Below, piece by piece: positions 56,601-64,000 of a stretch of 64,000 nucleotides of DNA. The DNA comes from Streptomyces sp. CB02414 (lineage in GTDB: Bacteria > Actinomycetota > Actinomycetes > Streptomycetales > Streptomycetaceae). The notes beneath the pieces were generated by a model. It did not search any database. It was not told the origin of the DNA and worked only from the letters and a program-made list of their open reading frames with translations. Position numbers and translations under genes: made by a program. The stretch covers positions 806,001 to 870,000 of the forward strand of contig NZ_LIPF01000002.1 of assembly GCF_001905385.1 (NCBI RefSeq), read 5' to 3'. Position 1 is the stretch's first letter. Every line of letters begins with the position of its first letter.

Positions 56601-57016
56601 CCATGGGCGAGCGGACGGTCCGGCCTGTCGGCTTCTTCGCCGAATTCCAGCCTGGTTGGGGCTTTCCGGCCGCGGGCTCCATCACGGACGCGGTGAGGGA
56701 CTCCGCGGTGGCCGACGAGAGCCGAGTCGTCTCGTACCTTCGGGGAGGTGCCTGGATCTGGGCGGAGATGGGGGCGGAACGCGACGTGCTGAACGCCGAG
56801 GGCCCGACGCTGGTCAGCGCCGGGTCGCTCTACACGGACGGGGCCTGGGTCTGGCGGGAGGACCTGTCGTATTACTTGGCCACGTATCACCTGGCGCTGC
56901 CCGACGACTTCGTCGCGCGGGTCCGGGAGCTGGGCTATTCGCCTCCGGTGGTCCCGGAGAGCCGGCTCATCGAGATCGCTACGCGAGATCTCGGGATATC
57001 CATGGACCAGGCATAG
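56597..57016 (+). CDS. Small unknown protein at the right end of the toxin island
   Basis: This 139-residue acidic protein (VRPVGFFAEFQPGWGFPAAG, YLRGGAWIWAEMGAERDVLN, TDGAWVWREDLSYYLATYHL; W-rich) resembles small immunity-type proteins of toxin islands but no family is recognised. The GTG at 56597 has GAGGAG 7 bases upstream; the ATG at 56603 is an alternative. It converges on the secreted-protein gene 24 bp away. Confidence 0.6.
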   Translation: MTMGERTVRPVGFFAEFQPGWGFPAAGSITDAVRDSAVADESRVVSYLRGGAWIWAEMGAERDVLNAEGPTLVSAGSLYTDGAWVWREDLSYYLATYHLALPDDFVARVRELGYSPPVVPESRLIEIATRDLGISMDQA

Positions 57017-57040
57017 TCGCTCAGCTCGATGCCCTGAGCC

Positions 57041-58084
57041 TCAGCGGTTCACCGACTGGATCTCCTGCACCGTCACGTCCTGCGTCGCGCCGAACGTGCC
57101 GTCCGGGAGGTCGCCGCCCTCGCCCGTGGTGCTGGTCCACGAGATCTTCCAGGTGACGGTCGCCTGCAAGGCGTACGCACCGTCGGAGCCGGAAGCGCGG
57201 AGGTACGTGACGCCGCAGGGCGGGGTGTCGTTGGCCTTGCCGTCCGCGTACGGCTCTCCGATGCTGCCGTCAGCGTTGATCTCGCAGTCGCCCGAGGCGG
57301 GGTAGGTGCGGGCGTCGCTCGTGCCCGGGTCGATGTGCAGGGAGACGGGCTCGGCGGTGGTGGTGGCGGACAGGCCTGTGCCGGGGAGGCTGGCGGTGAC
57401 CGAGATCTTCTTGAACCTGGACTTGTCCAGCCATATCCAGGTCGGGAGGTTCACCTTCGTGGCTCCGGCCGGCTTCATTTCGATCTCCGTGCCGGGGACC
57501 GGGAGTTCGTCGTAGGCGTACTCGGCGAGGACTTGGGGTGTCAGGGCGAGGGGCTCGTCGGGTGTTGCGCCGTTGTCCACCCAGAACGGGGGCTTGTCGC
57601 AGGCGCTGGCCTCGGGATCATCCTTGCGATTGGGATTGACCGCGGCTGCCCAGAACATTCCCTCACCCTGCTTGTCGAGGTTGTAGTCCTTGTACGGGTG
57701 GCCGTTCTTGTACCGCTGGTCCAGCAGGTCGCCGACGAGTTCCCCGACGCCGCCGATGAGCGGCAGTCCGTCCAGGCCACGCCACAACTTGACGGTCTCC
57801 TGGATCCCCTTGGGGGAGAAGGCAGGCTCGTACCAGCAAGCGGGGGGCGTCCAGTTCGTGTCGGCGGACGAGAGTGTGCCGGTCTCGGTGGTGCTACTGC
57901 TGCCGTTGACCGTTGTCTGCACCTTGGTCTGGACGTACATGGTGCGGCCGCTGCGGCCGCCGTCGGCGTCCTTGCTCTCACCGCTCGTGGTGGTGCGGTC
58001 GGCCCAGGCCAGGGGCGCGGCCTGCAGGGTGAGCAGCAGTGCAACGGTCGTGCTCAGAGTTGTCGACCTTGCGATGCGGTTCAC
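57041..58084 (-). CDS. Secreted protein (right, intact copy of paralogous pair)
   Basis: This 347-residue exported protein has a signal peptide to about residue 28 (QAAPLAWA), then an extracellular region with four to six cysteines (PPACWYEP, SACDKPPFW, SGDCEINADG, TPPCGVTYL). It ends in the same DLPDGTFGATQDVTVQEIQS as the left copy. The strands NLPTWIWLDKSRFKKISV suggest a beta-rich fold. The GTG start overlaps the lipoprotein stop (GTGA), so the two are coupled. No known family; the duplicated pairing implies the lipoprotein and this protein act together at the cell surface. Confidence 0.8.
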   Translation of the reverse strand: MNRIARSTTLSTTVALLLTLQAAPLAWADRTTTSGESKDADGGRSGRTMYVQTKVQTTVNGSSSTTETGTLSSADTNWTPPACWYEPAFSPKGIQETVKLWRGLDGLPLIGGVGELVGDLLDQRYKNGHPYKDYNLDKQGEGMFWAAAVNPNRKDDPEASACDKPPFWVDNGATPDEPLALTPQVLAEYAYDELPVPGTEIEMKPAGATKVNLPTWIWLDKSRFKKISVTASLPGTGLSATTTAEPVSLHIDPGTSDARTYPASGDCEINADGSIGEPYADGKANDTPPCGVTYLRASGSDGAYALQATVTWKISWTSTTGEGGDLPDGTFGATQDVTVQEIQSVNR

Positions 58085-58743
58085 GGCTGGCAGACCTCGC
58101 TTCCGCGCTCGGAGGTGCTCTTGGTCGTCTGCCAGACCCCCTTGTCATTCTTCCTCAGGCGGTCGTTGTAGAGGACATACGAGTCCTTGCTCGCCTCGGT
58201 CACGTTGACTTTGCCGGTCTTGACGTCCTTGGTGTAGCCCTTGGACTCGTCCGCGCAGTAGACCAGCCCGGCCGAGCCGTCCTTGCTGAAAGTCACTTTG
58301 CGGTCGAAGTAGCGGACCGTTCCCGTGACCGTGACACCGTCCTTGACGAAACCGCTGATCCACTCCACGGAGCCGAGGTATGCCGCGTCCTTGCTGTAGA
58401 AGGCCACGGCCTCGGACTTGGGGTTCTGCTTACCGATCGCTTCGTCGATGGCACGGAGGTACTCCGCGTTGTCCTTCAGTACGGCGTCCGCCTTGGCGTC
58501 CCCTGTCGTCTCCGGCGCGAAGACCAGGCTGTCGCCCTCCGGCAGGCTCACCTCGGGTCGGTCGATGCCGTCCTCGCTCGTCGACGGGGACGGCGACGCG
58601 GACGTCGAAGCCCCCGTGTCCGCTCCCGCGATCTGGTCCTTGCCGGAGTCCTCGGAGTCCGTGCCTCCGCAACCGGTCAGCAGCAGGGCAACCGTCGCCG
58701 TCAGGGCGGCGGCAGCGGTGATGGTGGTCGGGCGTGTGCGCAT
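58081..58743 (-). CDS. Putative lipoprotein (right copy of paralogous pair)
   Basis: This 220-residue lipoprotein has the signal ALLLTGCGGT (Cys near 25), a Ser/Thr-rich linker and a domain parallel to that of the left copy (EVSLPEGDSLVF, AVAFYSKDAAYLGSVEWI, YCADESKGYTKDVKTGKV). Cysteines pair in the same places (YCADES, SEVCQP). It precedes and overlaps the secreted-protein gene and lies just after the TadG-like gene. Confidence 0.8.
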   Translation of the reverse strand: MRTRPTTITAAAALTATVALLLTGCGGTDSEDSGKDQIAGADTGASTSASPSPSTSEDGIDRPEVSLPEGDSLVFAPETTGDAKADAVLKDNAEYLRAIDEAIGKQNPKSEAVAFYSKDAAYLGSVEWISGFVKDGVTVTGTVRYFDRKVTFSKDGSAGLVYCADESKGYTKDVKTGKVNVTEASKDSYVLYNDRLRKNDKGVWQTTKSTSERGSEVCQP

Positions 58744-58805
58744 GGGAGTCGTACCTCCGTTGGTGGGGGGATGGAAGCGAGGGGCGGGAGGGTGGCGGCG
58801 TTGGG

Positions 58806-59291
58806 TCAGCCCACCTCGTTCTCCGCCACCGCCTGCCCGTGGACGACCACGTCACCGCTGTAGAACATCCCCGTGAAGACCGGGGAGTAGGTGAGCTGCA
58901 CCTCGACCTGCACCTGCTCCGCGTCGGCCACCACGCAGTGCGTCCCGGCGATGTCCGCGCCGGTCATGTTCATCTCGGCGGCGAAAGCCTTGACCCTCGC
59001 GTCGCAGTTCTCGTAGTTGATGGGGGCGGGGCCGCCCACGTCGTCGTAGAGGGCCTCGCGGTCGATGTCCTGGGCGGCGTAGCGGGCGGCCTGCTCGGCG
59101 ATGTCCGCGGCGCGTTCCCGCTTGGAGATGGACATGCCGCCGTCGATGACGAAGGCCGAGAGGGCGAGGAAGACCAGGGCGAAGATGATGACCGCGCCGG
59201 CGCCCGAGCCGCGGTCGTCCAGGCGGGCGAGCCGGTCGGCGACCCGATCGGCGACCCGGGGCGCGATCCTGCCGCGTACGAGGGATCTCAC
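58806..59291 (-). CDS. TadG-like minor pseudopilin
   Basis: This 161-residue protein starts with a DRGSGAGAVIIFALVFLALSAFVIDGG hydrophobic segment (about 27-52, quoted in full is avoided; key residues DRGSG then a 20-residue helix), the Tad pseudopilin hallmark, followed by a helical stalk (ERAADIAEQAARYAAQDI) and a small soluble domain with two cysteines (ENCDAR, GTHCVV). Part of the Tad assembly. The GTG overlaps the TadE stop (GTGA) after CCGGAGGAC. Confidence 0.8.
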   Translation of the reverse strand: MRSLVRGRIAPRVADRVADRLARLDDRGSGAGAVIIFALVFLALSAFVIDGGMSISKRERAADIAEQAARYAAQDIDREALYDDVGGPAPINYENCDARVKAFAAEMNMTGADIAGTHCVVADAEQVQVEVQLTYSPVFTGMFYSGDVVVHGQAVAENEVG

Positions 59292-59737
59292 GCCGTCCTC
59301 CGGTACGGGTCCAGCGGGGAGCTGAAGGTCGCCGAGAGCGTGGTGGGGATGTCGAGACCGATCATCGCCAGGCCCCGTACCTCGCAGCTGACCTCCACCG
59401 TGAAGAGGGTGTCGGGCTCGAAGCCCGCACTCTTCTGAACGACCGAGACCGGGCCGGAGCACACGCCCCCGAGGTTGGCCTCGGCGGCCTTCTTCGCCTC
59501 GGCGATCGCCGTGCCGTGGTCCTTCTGGATCGAGCCCGCGCGTGCCGCGTCCCGGGCCGCGCCGTCGAGGGCGCCGCGGCCGTCGACCAGCTGGCCGAAA
59601 CCCACCAGGACGAGGATGAAGAGGATCATCACCGGGGCGAGGATGACCACCTCGATGGTGGACAGCCCGTCGTCGTCCGCCGACACCCGACGGTCGTCTT
59701 CGAGCGCCGTTACGAGAGCCCGCAGGGACACGCTCAT
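59288..59737 (-). CDS. TadE-like pseudopilin 1
   Basis: This 149-residue protein has the DDGLSTIEVVILAPVMILFI TadE opening (Glu at +5 of the helix), an RDAARAGS stalk and a soluble end with two cysteines. In Tad systems TadE/F prime pilus assembly and are processed by the prepilin peptidase. Its ATG directly follows the previous gene's TAG. Confidence 0.85.
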   Translation of the reverse strand: MSVSLRALVTALEDDRRVSADDDGLSTIEVVILAPVMILFILVLVGFGQLVDGRGALDGAARDAARAGSIQKDHGTAIAEAKKAAEANLGGVCSGPVSVVQKSAGFEPDTLFTVEVSCEVRGLAMIGLDIPTTLSATFSSPLDPYRRTA

Positions 59738-60187
59738 CTAGTTCACCCCGTCCTCGACGAAGCGCTCCACCGGGCCCATCGACTCCGCGTGCACCGTCAG
59801 GTCCAGTCCCGGGAACACCGTCGGGATACGGGCCGTGATCTCCACACCGACCGTGTCCTGTTCCGGCTGGAGCATCTTCACGTCCGGTGCGATGACCAGC
59901 TGGGGACCCAGCTGGCTGATGTAGCTGTCCACCACGTCCCGCGCCTCGCCGCGCCAGGCTCCGGGCTGGGCATCGGCCGTGGCACGGGCCTTGCGCGCGC
60001 CCGCCTGGGCCGCCGCCTGTGCCACGTGGTCGGCGAAGAAGTACAGCCCGAACTGCACCGTCGCGAAGATCATGAAGAACAGGACCGGTGTGAGGAACAC
60101 GAACTCGATCGCGGTCATGCCGGAATCGCCGCGGGTGGCCGCCTCTTCACGTGCGGTCTCCACTCTGCGGCGCAACCGTCTCAGCAT
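59738..60187 (-). CDS. TadE-like pseudopilin 2
   Basis: This protein of about 149 residues has a GDSGMTAIEFVFLTPVLFFM TadE opening, an AAAQAGARKARATA stalk and a soluble end. ATG at 60187 (MLRRLRRR) gives a short basic head; an in-frame ATG at 60208 adds 7 residues and has a nearer GGGG run. Its TAG abuts the next ATG. Confidence 0.83.
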   Translation of the reverse strand: MLRRLRRRVETAREEAATRGDSGMTAIEFVFLTPVLFFMIFATVQFGLYFFADHVAQAAAQAGARKARATADAQPGAWRGEARDVVDSYISQLGPQLVIAPDVKMLQPEQDTVGVEITARIPTVFPGLDLTVHAESMGPVERFVEDGVN

Positions 60188-60231
60188 GCTGCCCGGCACC
60201 CCCGGCATCCCCGTCGTTCCCGTTCGTGCGG

Positions 60232-60492
60232 TCAGCAGGTGCCTTCCGCGTTGGCGCCCCGGATGCAGTCGCCGACCTTGTTGGCCCCGTCGTCCAGCGC
60301 CTGCGTGATGATCGCGGCCACGACACCGACGATCGCCACGACGACCGCGGAGATGATGACCCACTCGACCGCGGAGGCGCCGCGGTCCAGTTCGCCGGAG
60401 CGGGCGCGCTCCACGCGGGCCTGGAAGAAGGTGATCAGGAAGTCCACGGGCACGATGCCCGTGGTGCCGGTGCGGAAGTTCCGTCCGTTCAT
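60232..60492 (-). CDS. Flp-like pilin subunit
   Basis: This 86-residue protein has a 38-residue basic leader, then DRGASAVEWVIISAVVVAIV followed by a long hydrophobic helix, the layout of Flp/Tad major pilins (Glu at about +5 after the Gly). It ends in a short CIRGANAEGTC loop with two cysteines. Probably the pilus fibre subunit processed by the prepilin peptidase at 46628. Gap to TadC is about 137 bp with repeated CTCTTGGA-type short words, perhaps an RNA stem. Confidence 0.82.
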   Translation of the reverse strand: MNGRNFRTGTTGIVPVDFLITFFQARVERARSGELDRGASAVEWVIISAVVVAIVGVVAAIITQALDDGANKVGDCIRGANAEGTC

Positions 60493-60629
60493 GGTGGGTT
60501 CTGTCCTCTCGTATCAGTTTCTGGAAGCGAAGCCGCTCCGGAGCCTCAGAACTCTCTGGAGCACGTGCAGCCCCTGTAAGCCTCTTGGATCTCTTGGACC
60601 TCTTGAGCCTCCGGAGCTGATAAGCCGCG

Positions 60630-61553
60630 TCACACCTGAAACACCCGCATCGCCGCCGGATAGATCAGGAACACCAGGAACCCGGCGCACAGCAGGAGCT
60701 GGGCCACGAGCATCGACTGGGACTTCTCGCCCGCGCTGCCCTCGATCTCGGCGAGTTCGCGGTGCCGCATGGTCTCGGCGCGGGAGGCGAGGGACTCCCG
60801 GACCTTGGCGCCGTCGTCGGCCACCAGGGCGAGGGAGGCGGCGAGGTCCTTGAGCTCCTCGACGCCCAGGTCCTCGCCGAGCTGGCCGAGCGCCTGCCAC
60901 TGGCTGATGCCCGTGATGCGGGCGTCGGCCAGGGCGTTGCGGATGCGGTGGGTGGCCCAGCCGTCCGACACCTCCGCCGCCGCCATCAGGGCCTCGGGCA
61001 GGCCGCGGCCGCCGGCCAGGCTCATGGAGACCAGGTCCAGGTACGCGCCGATCACGCGCCGCAGGTCACGGCGCTTATCGGCGGCATCCCGGCGTACCTC
61101 CAGGTCGGGGAGGAAGAAGAAGAGCGCGGCGCAGAGCAGGGCCAGCCAGACCGGGATGATCGGGCTGTCGCCGAACCCGAGCTGCCACACGATCGCGAAC
61201 AGGAACGGGCCGAAGAACAAGCCGCCCACGGCCAGCAGCGTCTTCGTCGCCAGGAACTTCTCCCAGCTGCGGTCCAGCACCGCCAGGTCGGCGCGCAGCG
61301 AGCGCAGCTCCCAGCCCTGCTGCATGTACAGCTCGGCGACGCGGGCGCCGACCTGGGCGCGAAGCGTGCCGAGGCGGCCGTTGTCCTTCGCCGTGCGCGA
61401 CGACGACTCGTACGCCGTCCCGCGCGCCCGCATCGCGTCGATCCGGGCGACCTGCTGGACCGGGCTCCGCCTGCTCGGCATCAGGGCGCGGACCAGGGCG
61501 TAGACGCCCAGGCCGATGACCGCGCCGACCAGGACCGGCATCGTCAGGTTCAT
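60630..61553 (-). CDS. tadC: TadC-like inner-membrane platform protein
   Basis: This 307-residue type II secretion F-domain protein has helices near 6-24, about 112-150 and 288-305, with the F-domain core DLVSMSLAGGRGLPEALMAA and VRESLASRAETMRHRELAEIE (quoted in part). With TadB it forms the membrane platform driven by the ATPase. ATG overlaps the tadB stop (ATGA). Confidence 0.87.
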   Translation of the reverse strand: MNLTMPVLVGAVIGLGVYALVRALMPSRRSPVQQVARIDAMRARGTAYESSSRTAKDNGRLGTLRAQVGARVAELYMQQGWELRSLRADLAVLDRSWEKFLATKTLLAVGGLFFGPFLFAIVWQLGFGDSPIIPVWLALLCAALFFFLPDLEVRRDAADKRRDLRRVIGAYLDLVSMSLAGGRGLPEALMAAAEVSDGWATHRIRNALADARITGISQWQALGQLGEDLGVEELKDLAASLALVADDGAKVRESLASRAETMRHRELAEIEGSAGEKSQSMLVAQLLLCAGFLVFLIYPAAMRVFQV

Positions 61554-62608
61554 CGTCGTACCCCCTCGTCCCCAGACGCCTGCGACGGCTGGGACGGTTG
61601 CGGCAGGCGCTGCGCGGTCTGGACCGCCGGCTGGCCGGGGTGGCCCGGCTGGCCCGGCGTACGGGGGCGCACGAACTGGACGTCCGAGCCGTCCCGGACC
61701 AGGAAGCGCTCCGGCGTCTCGATGGTCGACAGCTTCCGCATCCACCAGAAGCCCAGCGCGAACAGCCCGCACACGCAGGCAAGGACGAGCTGGCCTACCG
61801 GTGAGCCGTACGGCTCGACGAAGTCCCGGTTGAAGATGGACAGACCGAGGACGAACAGCACCGACACCGCTACGACGATCTGCACCGAGCGGCGGGTCGA
61901 GGCGCGCTGGGCCATCACCCGCTGGCGCATGTCGACCTCCTCGCGCGCCGACTTGGCGAGCGCGCCGAGGACCTGGCGCAGACCCGGGCCGCGCAGCCGC
62001 GCGTTGAGGATCAGCGCGGCGACGATGATGTCGGCGGAGGCGTCGTCGATCTCGTCGGCCAGGTGCTGGAGCGCGTCGGGCAGCGGGGTGCGCGAGCGCA
62101 GCCGGTCGACCAGGGCGTCCAGGTGGGGGCGGAGTACGGGCGCGGCGGCTCGGGCGGAGGCCGGTATGGCCTGCTCCAGTCCGACCGCGCCGGCGATGGT
62201 GTCGCGCAGGGATTCCGTCCAGGAGGCGAGGGCCTCCACCCGCTTCATGGCGGCGCGTTCCTCGGCGGCGCCGCCGAAGAGGCGGTCCCAGAAGAAGACG
62301 AGGATGCCGGCGGCGATGCCCAGTACCGCCCAGCGGGTGACGAGCAGGACGGCGAGGCCGACGATGGCCGCGAGGGAGCCGCGCTGGCCCGCCCAGCGGA
62401 TCAGTTCGTTGGCCCGCTCGGTGGCCTGGCGCTTCTCGTGCTCGGGCTTGGCGGGCAGACCGCGTACGGCGACCATGAGCAGCGCGATGCCGCCGCCGAC
62501 GGCGACGCCGCAGCCGAGCGCGTACAGGACGGTGGTGGAGAACAGGCCGCCCATGGAGCCGAGGGAGTCGAGCGCAGCGAGTGTGAGGCCGGGGTCGTTG
62601 GTGGTCAT
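61550..62608 (-). CDS. tadB: TadB-like inner-membrane platform protein
   Basis: This 352-residue F-domain protein has paired helices near 27-45 and 80-110, the core ADEIDDASADIIVAALILNARLRG (quoted in part), and two helices near 245-300, then a Pro/Gln-rich tail. The ATG at 62608 (MTTNDPGL) is preferred because GGGGGTGA precedes it; the GTG at 62623 would overlap the ATPase gene. Confidence 0.86.
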   Translation of the reverse strand: MTTNDPGLTLAALDSLGSMGGLFSTTVLYALGCGVAVGGGIALLMVAVRGLPAKPEHEKRQATERANELIRWAGQRGSLAAIVGLAVLLVTRWAVLGIAAGILVFFWDRLFGGAAEERAAMKRVEALASWTESLRDTIAGAVGLEQAIPASARAAAPVLRPHLDALVDRLRSRTPLPDALQHLADEIDDASADIIVAALILNARLRGPGLRQVLGALAKSAREEVDMRQRVMAQRASTRRSVQIVVAVSVLFVLGLSIFNRDFVEPYGSPVGQLVLACVCGLFALGFWWMRKLSTIETPERFLVRDGSDVQFVRPRTPGQPGHPGQPAVQTAQRLPQPSQPSQASGDEGVRR

Positions 62609-62613
62609 GTGCG

Positions 62614-63921
62614 TCACCCCCACGTTCCGTTGGGCCGGTAGCCGTAGGCGATGAGTTCCTCCAGGCAGGCTATGGGGGCGTGCGGGACGACCCGGCCGTC
62701 GGGCGCCTCGGCGAAGACCTCGCTGGAGAGCACGCGTCCGTCGACGCCGTTCACCTCGCGGACGGAGGTGACCATGCGCTGGAGGCGTCCGCCGCTGTGG
62801 AAGTTGTTGCGCCGCTGGATGAAGACGACGAAGTTGACGGCGCCCGCCACCAGCATCTGGCTGGCCTCGATCGGCAGCCGTTCGGCGGCCTGGAGGGCGT
62901 ACGTCGAGATGCGGTTGAAGACCTCGTGCGAGCTGTTGGCGTGGATCGTGGAGAGCGAGCCGTCGTTGCCCTGCGACATGGCGTTGAGCATGGTCACGAT
63001 CTCGTCGCCGAGGACCTCACCGACGATGACGCGGGAAGGGTTCATACGGAGGGACCGGCGGACCAGTTCCGCCATGCTGATGGTGCCCTGGCCCTCGGAG
63101 TTGGGCAGCCGTTCCTCGAAGGCGACGACGTTGGGGTGCAGGTCGGGGAAGGTGTCGAGGCCCAGCTCCAGAGCGCGCTCGACGGTGATCAGGCGCTCGT
63201 TGGGCGGGATCTCGTTGGCGAGGGCGCGCAGCAGCGTCGTCTTTCCGGCGTTGGTCGCGCCCGCGATCATGACGTTCTTGCGGGCCCGGACCGCGCAGGC
63301 CAGGAAGTGGCCCAGCTCCGGGGTGAGGGTGCCGTTGCCGACCAGGTCGGAGATGAAGACCTTGCCCATGCGGGCGCGGCGGATGGAGAGCGCGGGGCGG
63401 CGGGCGACGTCCATGACCGCCGACAGACGCGAACCGTCCGGCAGACGCAGGTCCAGCTGCGGGTTGGCGGAGTCGAAGGGGCGGGAGGAGAGGCCGGAGT
63501 AGGCGCCGAGGATCTGGATCAGCTCGATGAGCTCCTCGTCGGTCTCGGCGACCGGCTCCCCGCGCTCCTCACGCCCGTCGGAGTAGCCGACGAAGACCTG
63601 GTCGCAGCCGTTGATGTCGATGTTCTCGACCTCGGGGTCGTCCAGCAGCGGCTGGAGCCGCCCGACGCCGAACAGCGCGGCGTGCACGGCGGCGGCGTAC
63701 GCCTCCTCCGTCTCCGCGTCCAGCGGCGTACGCCCGGCGTTGATCTCGGCGCGGGCGTACTCCTCCAGGATCTGCGCGATGACGGCGCGCGCGTACTGCC
63801 GCTCGTCCTCGGTGGACATCGGCGTGACGCCGCTGACCTGGTCCTGGCGACGCTGCTCGGCGATGCGGTCGCCGGCGTCCTGCCGGAACCGCTTGACCAA
63901 CGAGTGGTCGACTGCGGTCAT
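62614..63921 (-). CDS. tadA: TadA/CpaF-type secretion ATPase
   Basis: This 435-residue hexameric ATPase of the type II/IV secretion superfamily powers the Tad apparatus. Motifs are the N-terminal VENIDINGCDQVFV, Walker A AGATNAGKTTLLRAL (near 232), the Asp box and ERLITVERALELGL, Walker B RMNPSRVIVGEVLGDE and the His box GSLSTIHANSSHEV. The ATG overlaps the upstream gene's stop (ATGA). Confidence 0.93.
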   Translation of the reverse strand: MTAVDHSLVKRFRQDAGDRIAEQRRQDQVSGVTPMSTEDERQYARAVIAQILEEYARAEINAGRTPLDAETEEAYAAAVHAALFGVGRLQPLLDDPEVENIDINGCDQVFVGYSDGREERGEPVAETDEELIELIQILGAYSGLSSRPFDSANPQLDLRLPDGSRLSAVMDVARRPALSIRRARMGKVFISDLVGNGTLTPELGHFLACAVRARKNVMIAGATNAGKTTLLRALANEIPPNERLITVERALELGLDTFPDLHPNVVAFEERLPNSEGQGTISMAELVRRSLRMNPSRVIVGEVLGDEIVTMLNAMSQGNDGSLSTIHANSSHEVFNRISTYALQAAERLPIEASQMLVAGAVNFVVFIQRRNNFHSGGRLQRMVTSVREVNGVDGRVLSSEVFAEAPDGRVVPHAPIACLEELIAYGYRPNGTWG

Positions 63922-64000
63922 CGGCCGGCTCCAGCGTGACCGGCCATGCCGGCAGGACCGGAGGGACCGGTGGAACCAGCAGGACCGGTGGGTCCGGTCG
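63918..64000 (-). CDS. C-terminus of upstream Tad gene with collagen-like tail (cut by window edge)
   Basis: Only the last 26 or so codons are visible: a run of Gly-Xaa-Yaa triplets (GPTGPAGSTGPSGPAG, then MAGHAGAGR) and a TGA overlapping the tadA start. In Tad loci this position usually holds a TadZ/CpaE-like P-loop protein. The collagen-like tail is unusual for that family; the identity of the main body cannot be seen. Confidence 0.6.
   Translation of the reverse strand, partial: TGPTGPAGSTGPSGPAGMAGHAGAGR

Overview
The window is chromosomal DNA from a high-GC actinomycete, almost certainly a Streptomyces. The grounds are a strong third-position G/C bias, frequent GTG starts, tightly overlapped operons, a complete 14-gene nuo operon, futalosine-pathway menaquinone genes, and the actinobacterial form of the ydaO (c-di-AMP) riboswitch. 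From memory the order nuo / mqnC / menG / recQ / polyprenyl synthase matches the S. coelicolor chromosome read in reverse; no search was run.

Layout. 1-3477 (minus): a truncated ABC-transporter ATPase, a LolA/RseB-like exported protein and a polyprenyl diphosphate synthase that probably makes the menaquinone tail. 3478-5691: a riboswitch-controlled secreted SLT-domain protein and a HAD phosphatase with an apparently leaderless promoter. 5947-17041: two convergent operons that look like one cell-surface glycan cluster. The plus-strand operon holds a FemAB/BioF2-type acetyltransferase, a GT2 glycosyltransferase and a NodB deacetylase. The minus-strand operon holds a DegT aminotransferase, a flippase with a long C-terminal extension, a large polytopic protein with a His/Glu-rich head, a small membrane protein and a GH26-like hydrolase. 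17447-23000: fumarylacetoacetase, a degenerate 37-bp repeat tract, an M56 peptidase, RecQ and a Uma2-family protein.

23083-39197 (minus): nuoA-nuoN, mostly with 1-8 bp gene overlaps. A perfect TGTGA-N6-TCACA Rex-type operator lies upstream of nuoA. The centre of nuoF carries a run of A/T-ending codons unlike the rest of the operon. 39963-46549: an NlpC/P60 hydrolase, peptide deformylase, a MenJ-like reductase, a GNAT protein, a PASTA protein, MenG, an amidohydrolase-like protein that lacks its barrel, and MqnC. Enzymes that make, methylate and reduce menaquinone thus lie on both sides of the complex that reduces it.

46628-64000: a Tad-type pilus/secretion locus (prepilin peptidase, LysM-BTAD protein, Flp-like pilin, two TadE proteins, a TadG-like protein, TadC, TadB, the TadA/CpaF ATPase and the collagen-like tail of the next gene). 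Inside it sits a polymorphic-toxin island (52888-57016): a T7SS-type protein with a C-terminal Stv-like domain, two DUF4279 proteins (one a fusion), a small ESX-like helical protein and other small genes. The island is bracketed by two inverted copies of a lipoprotein plus secreted-protein gene pair. The left copy is frameshifted, and two gene remnants lie at the left island edge. This is the best candidate in the window for a little-described system.
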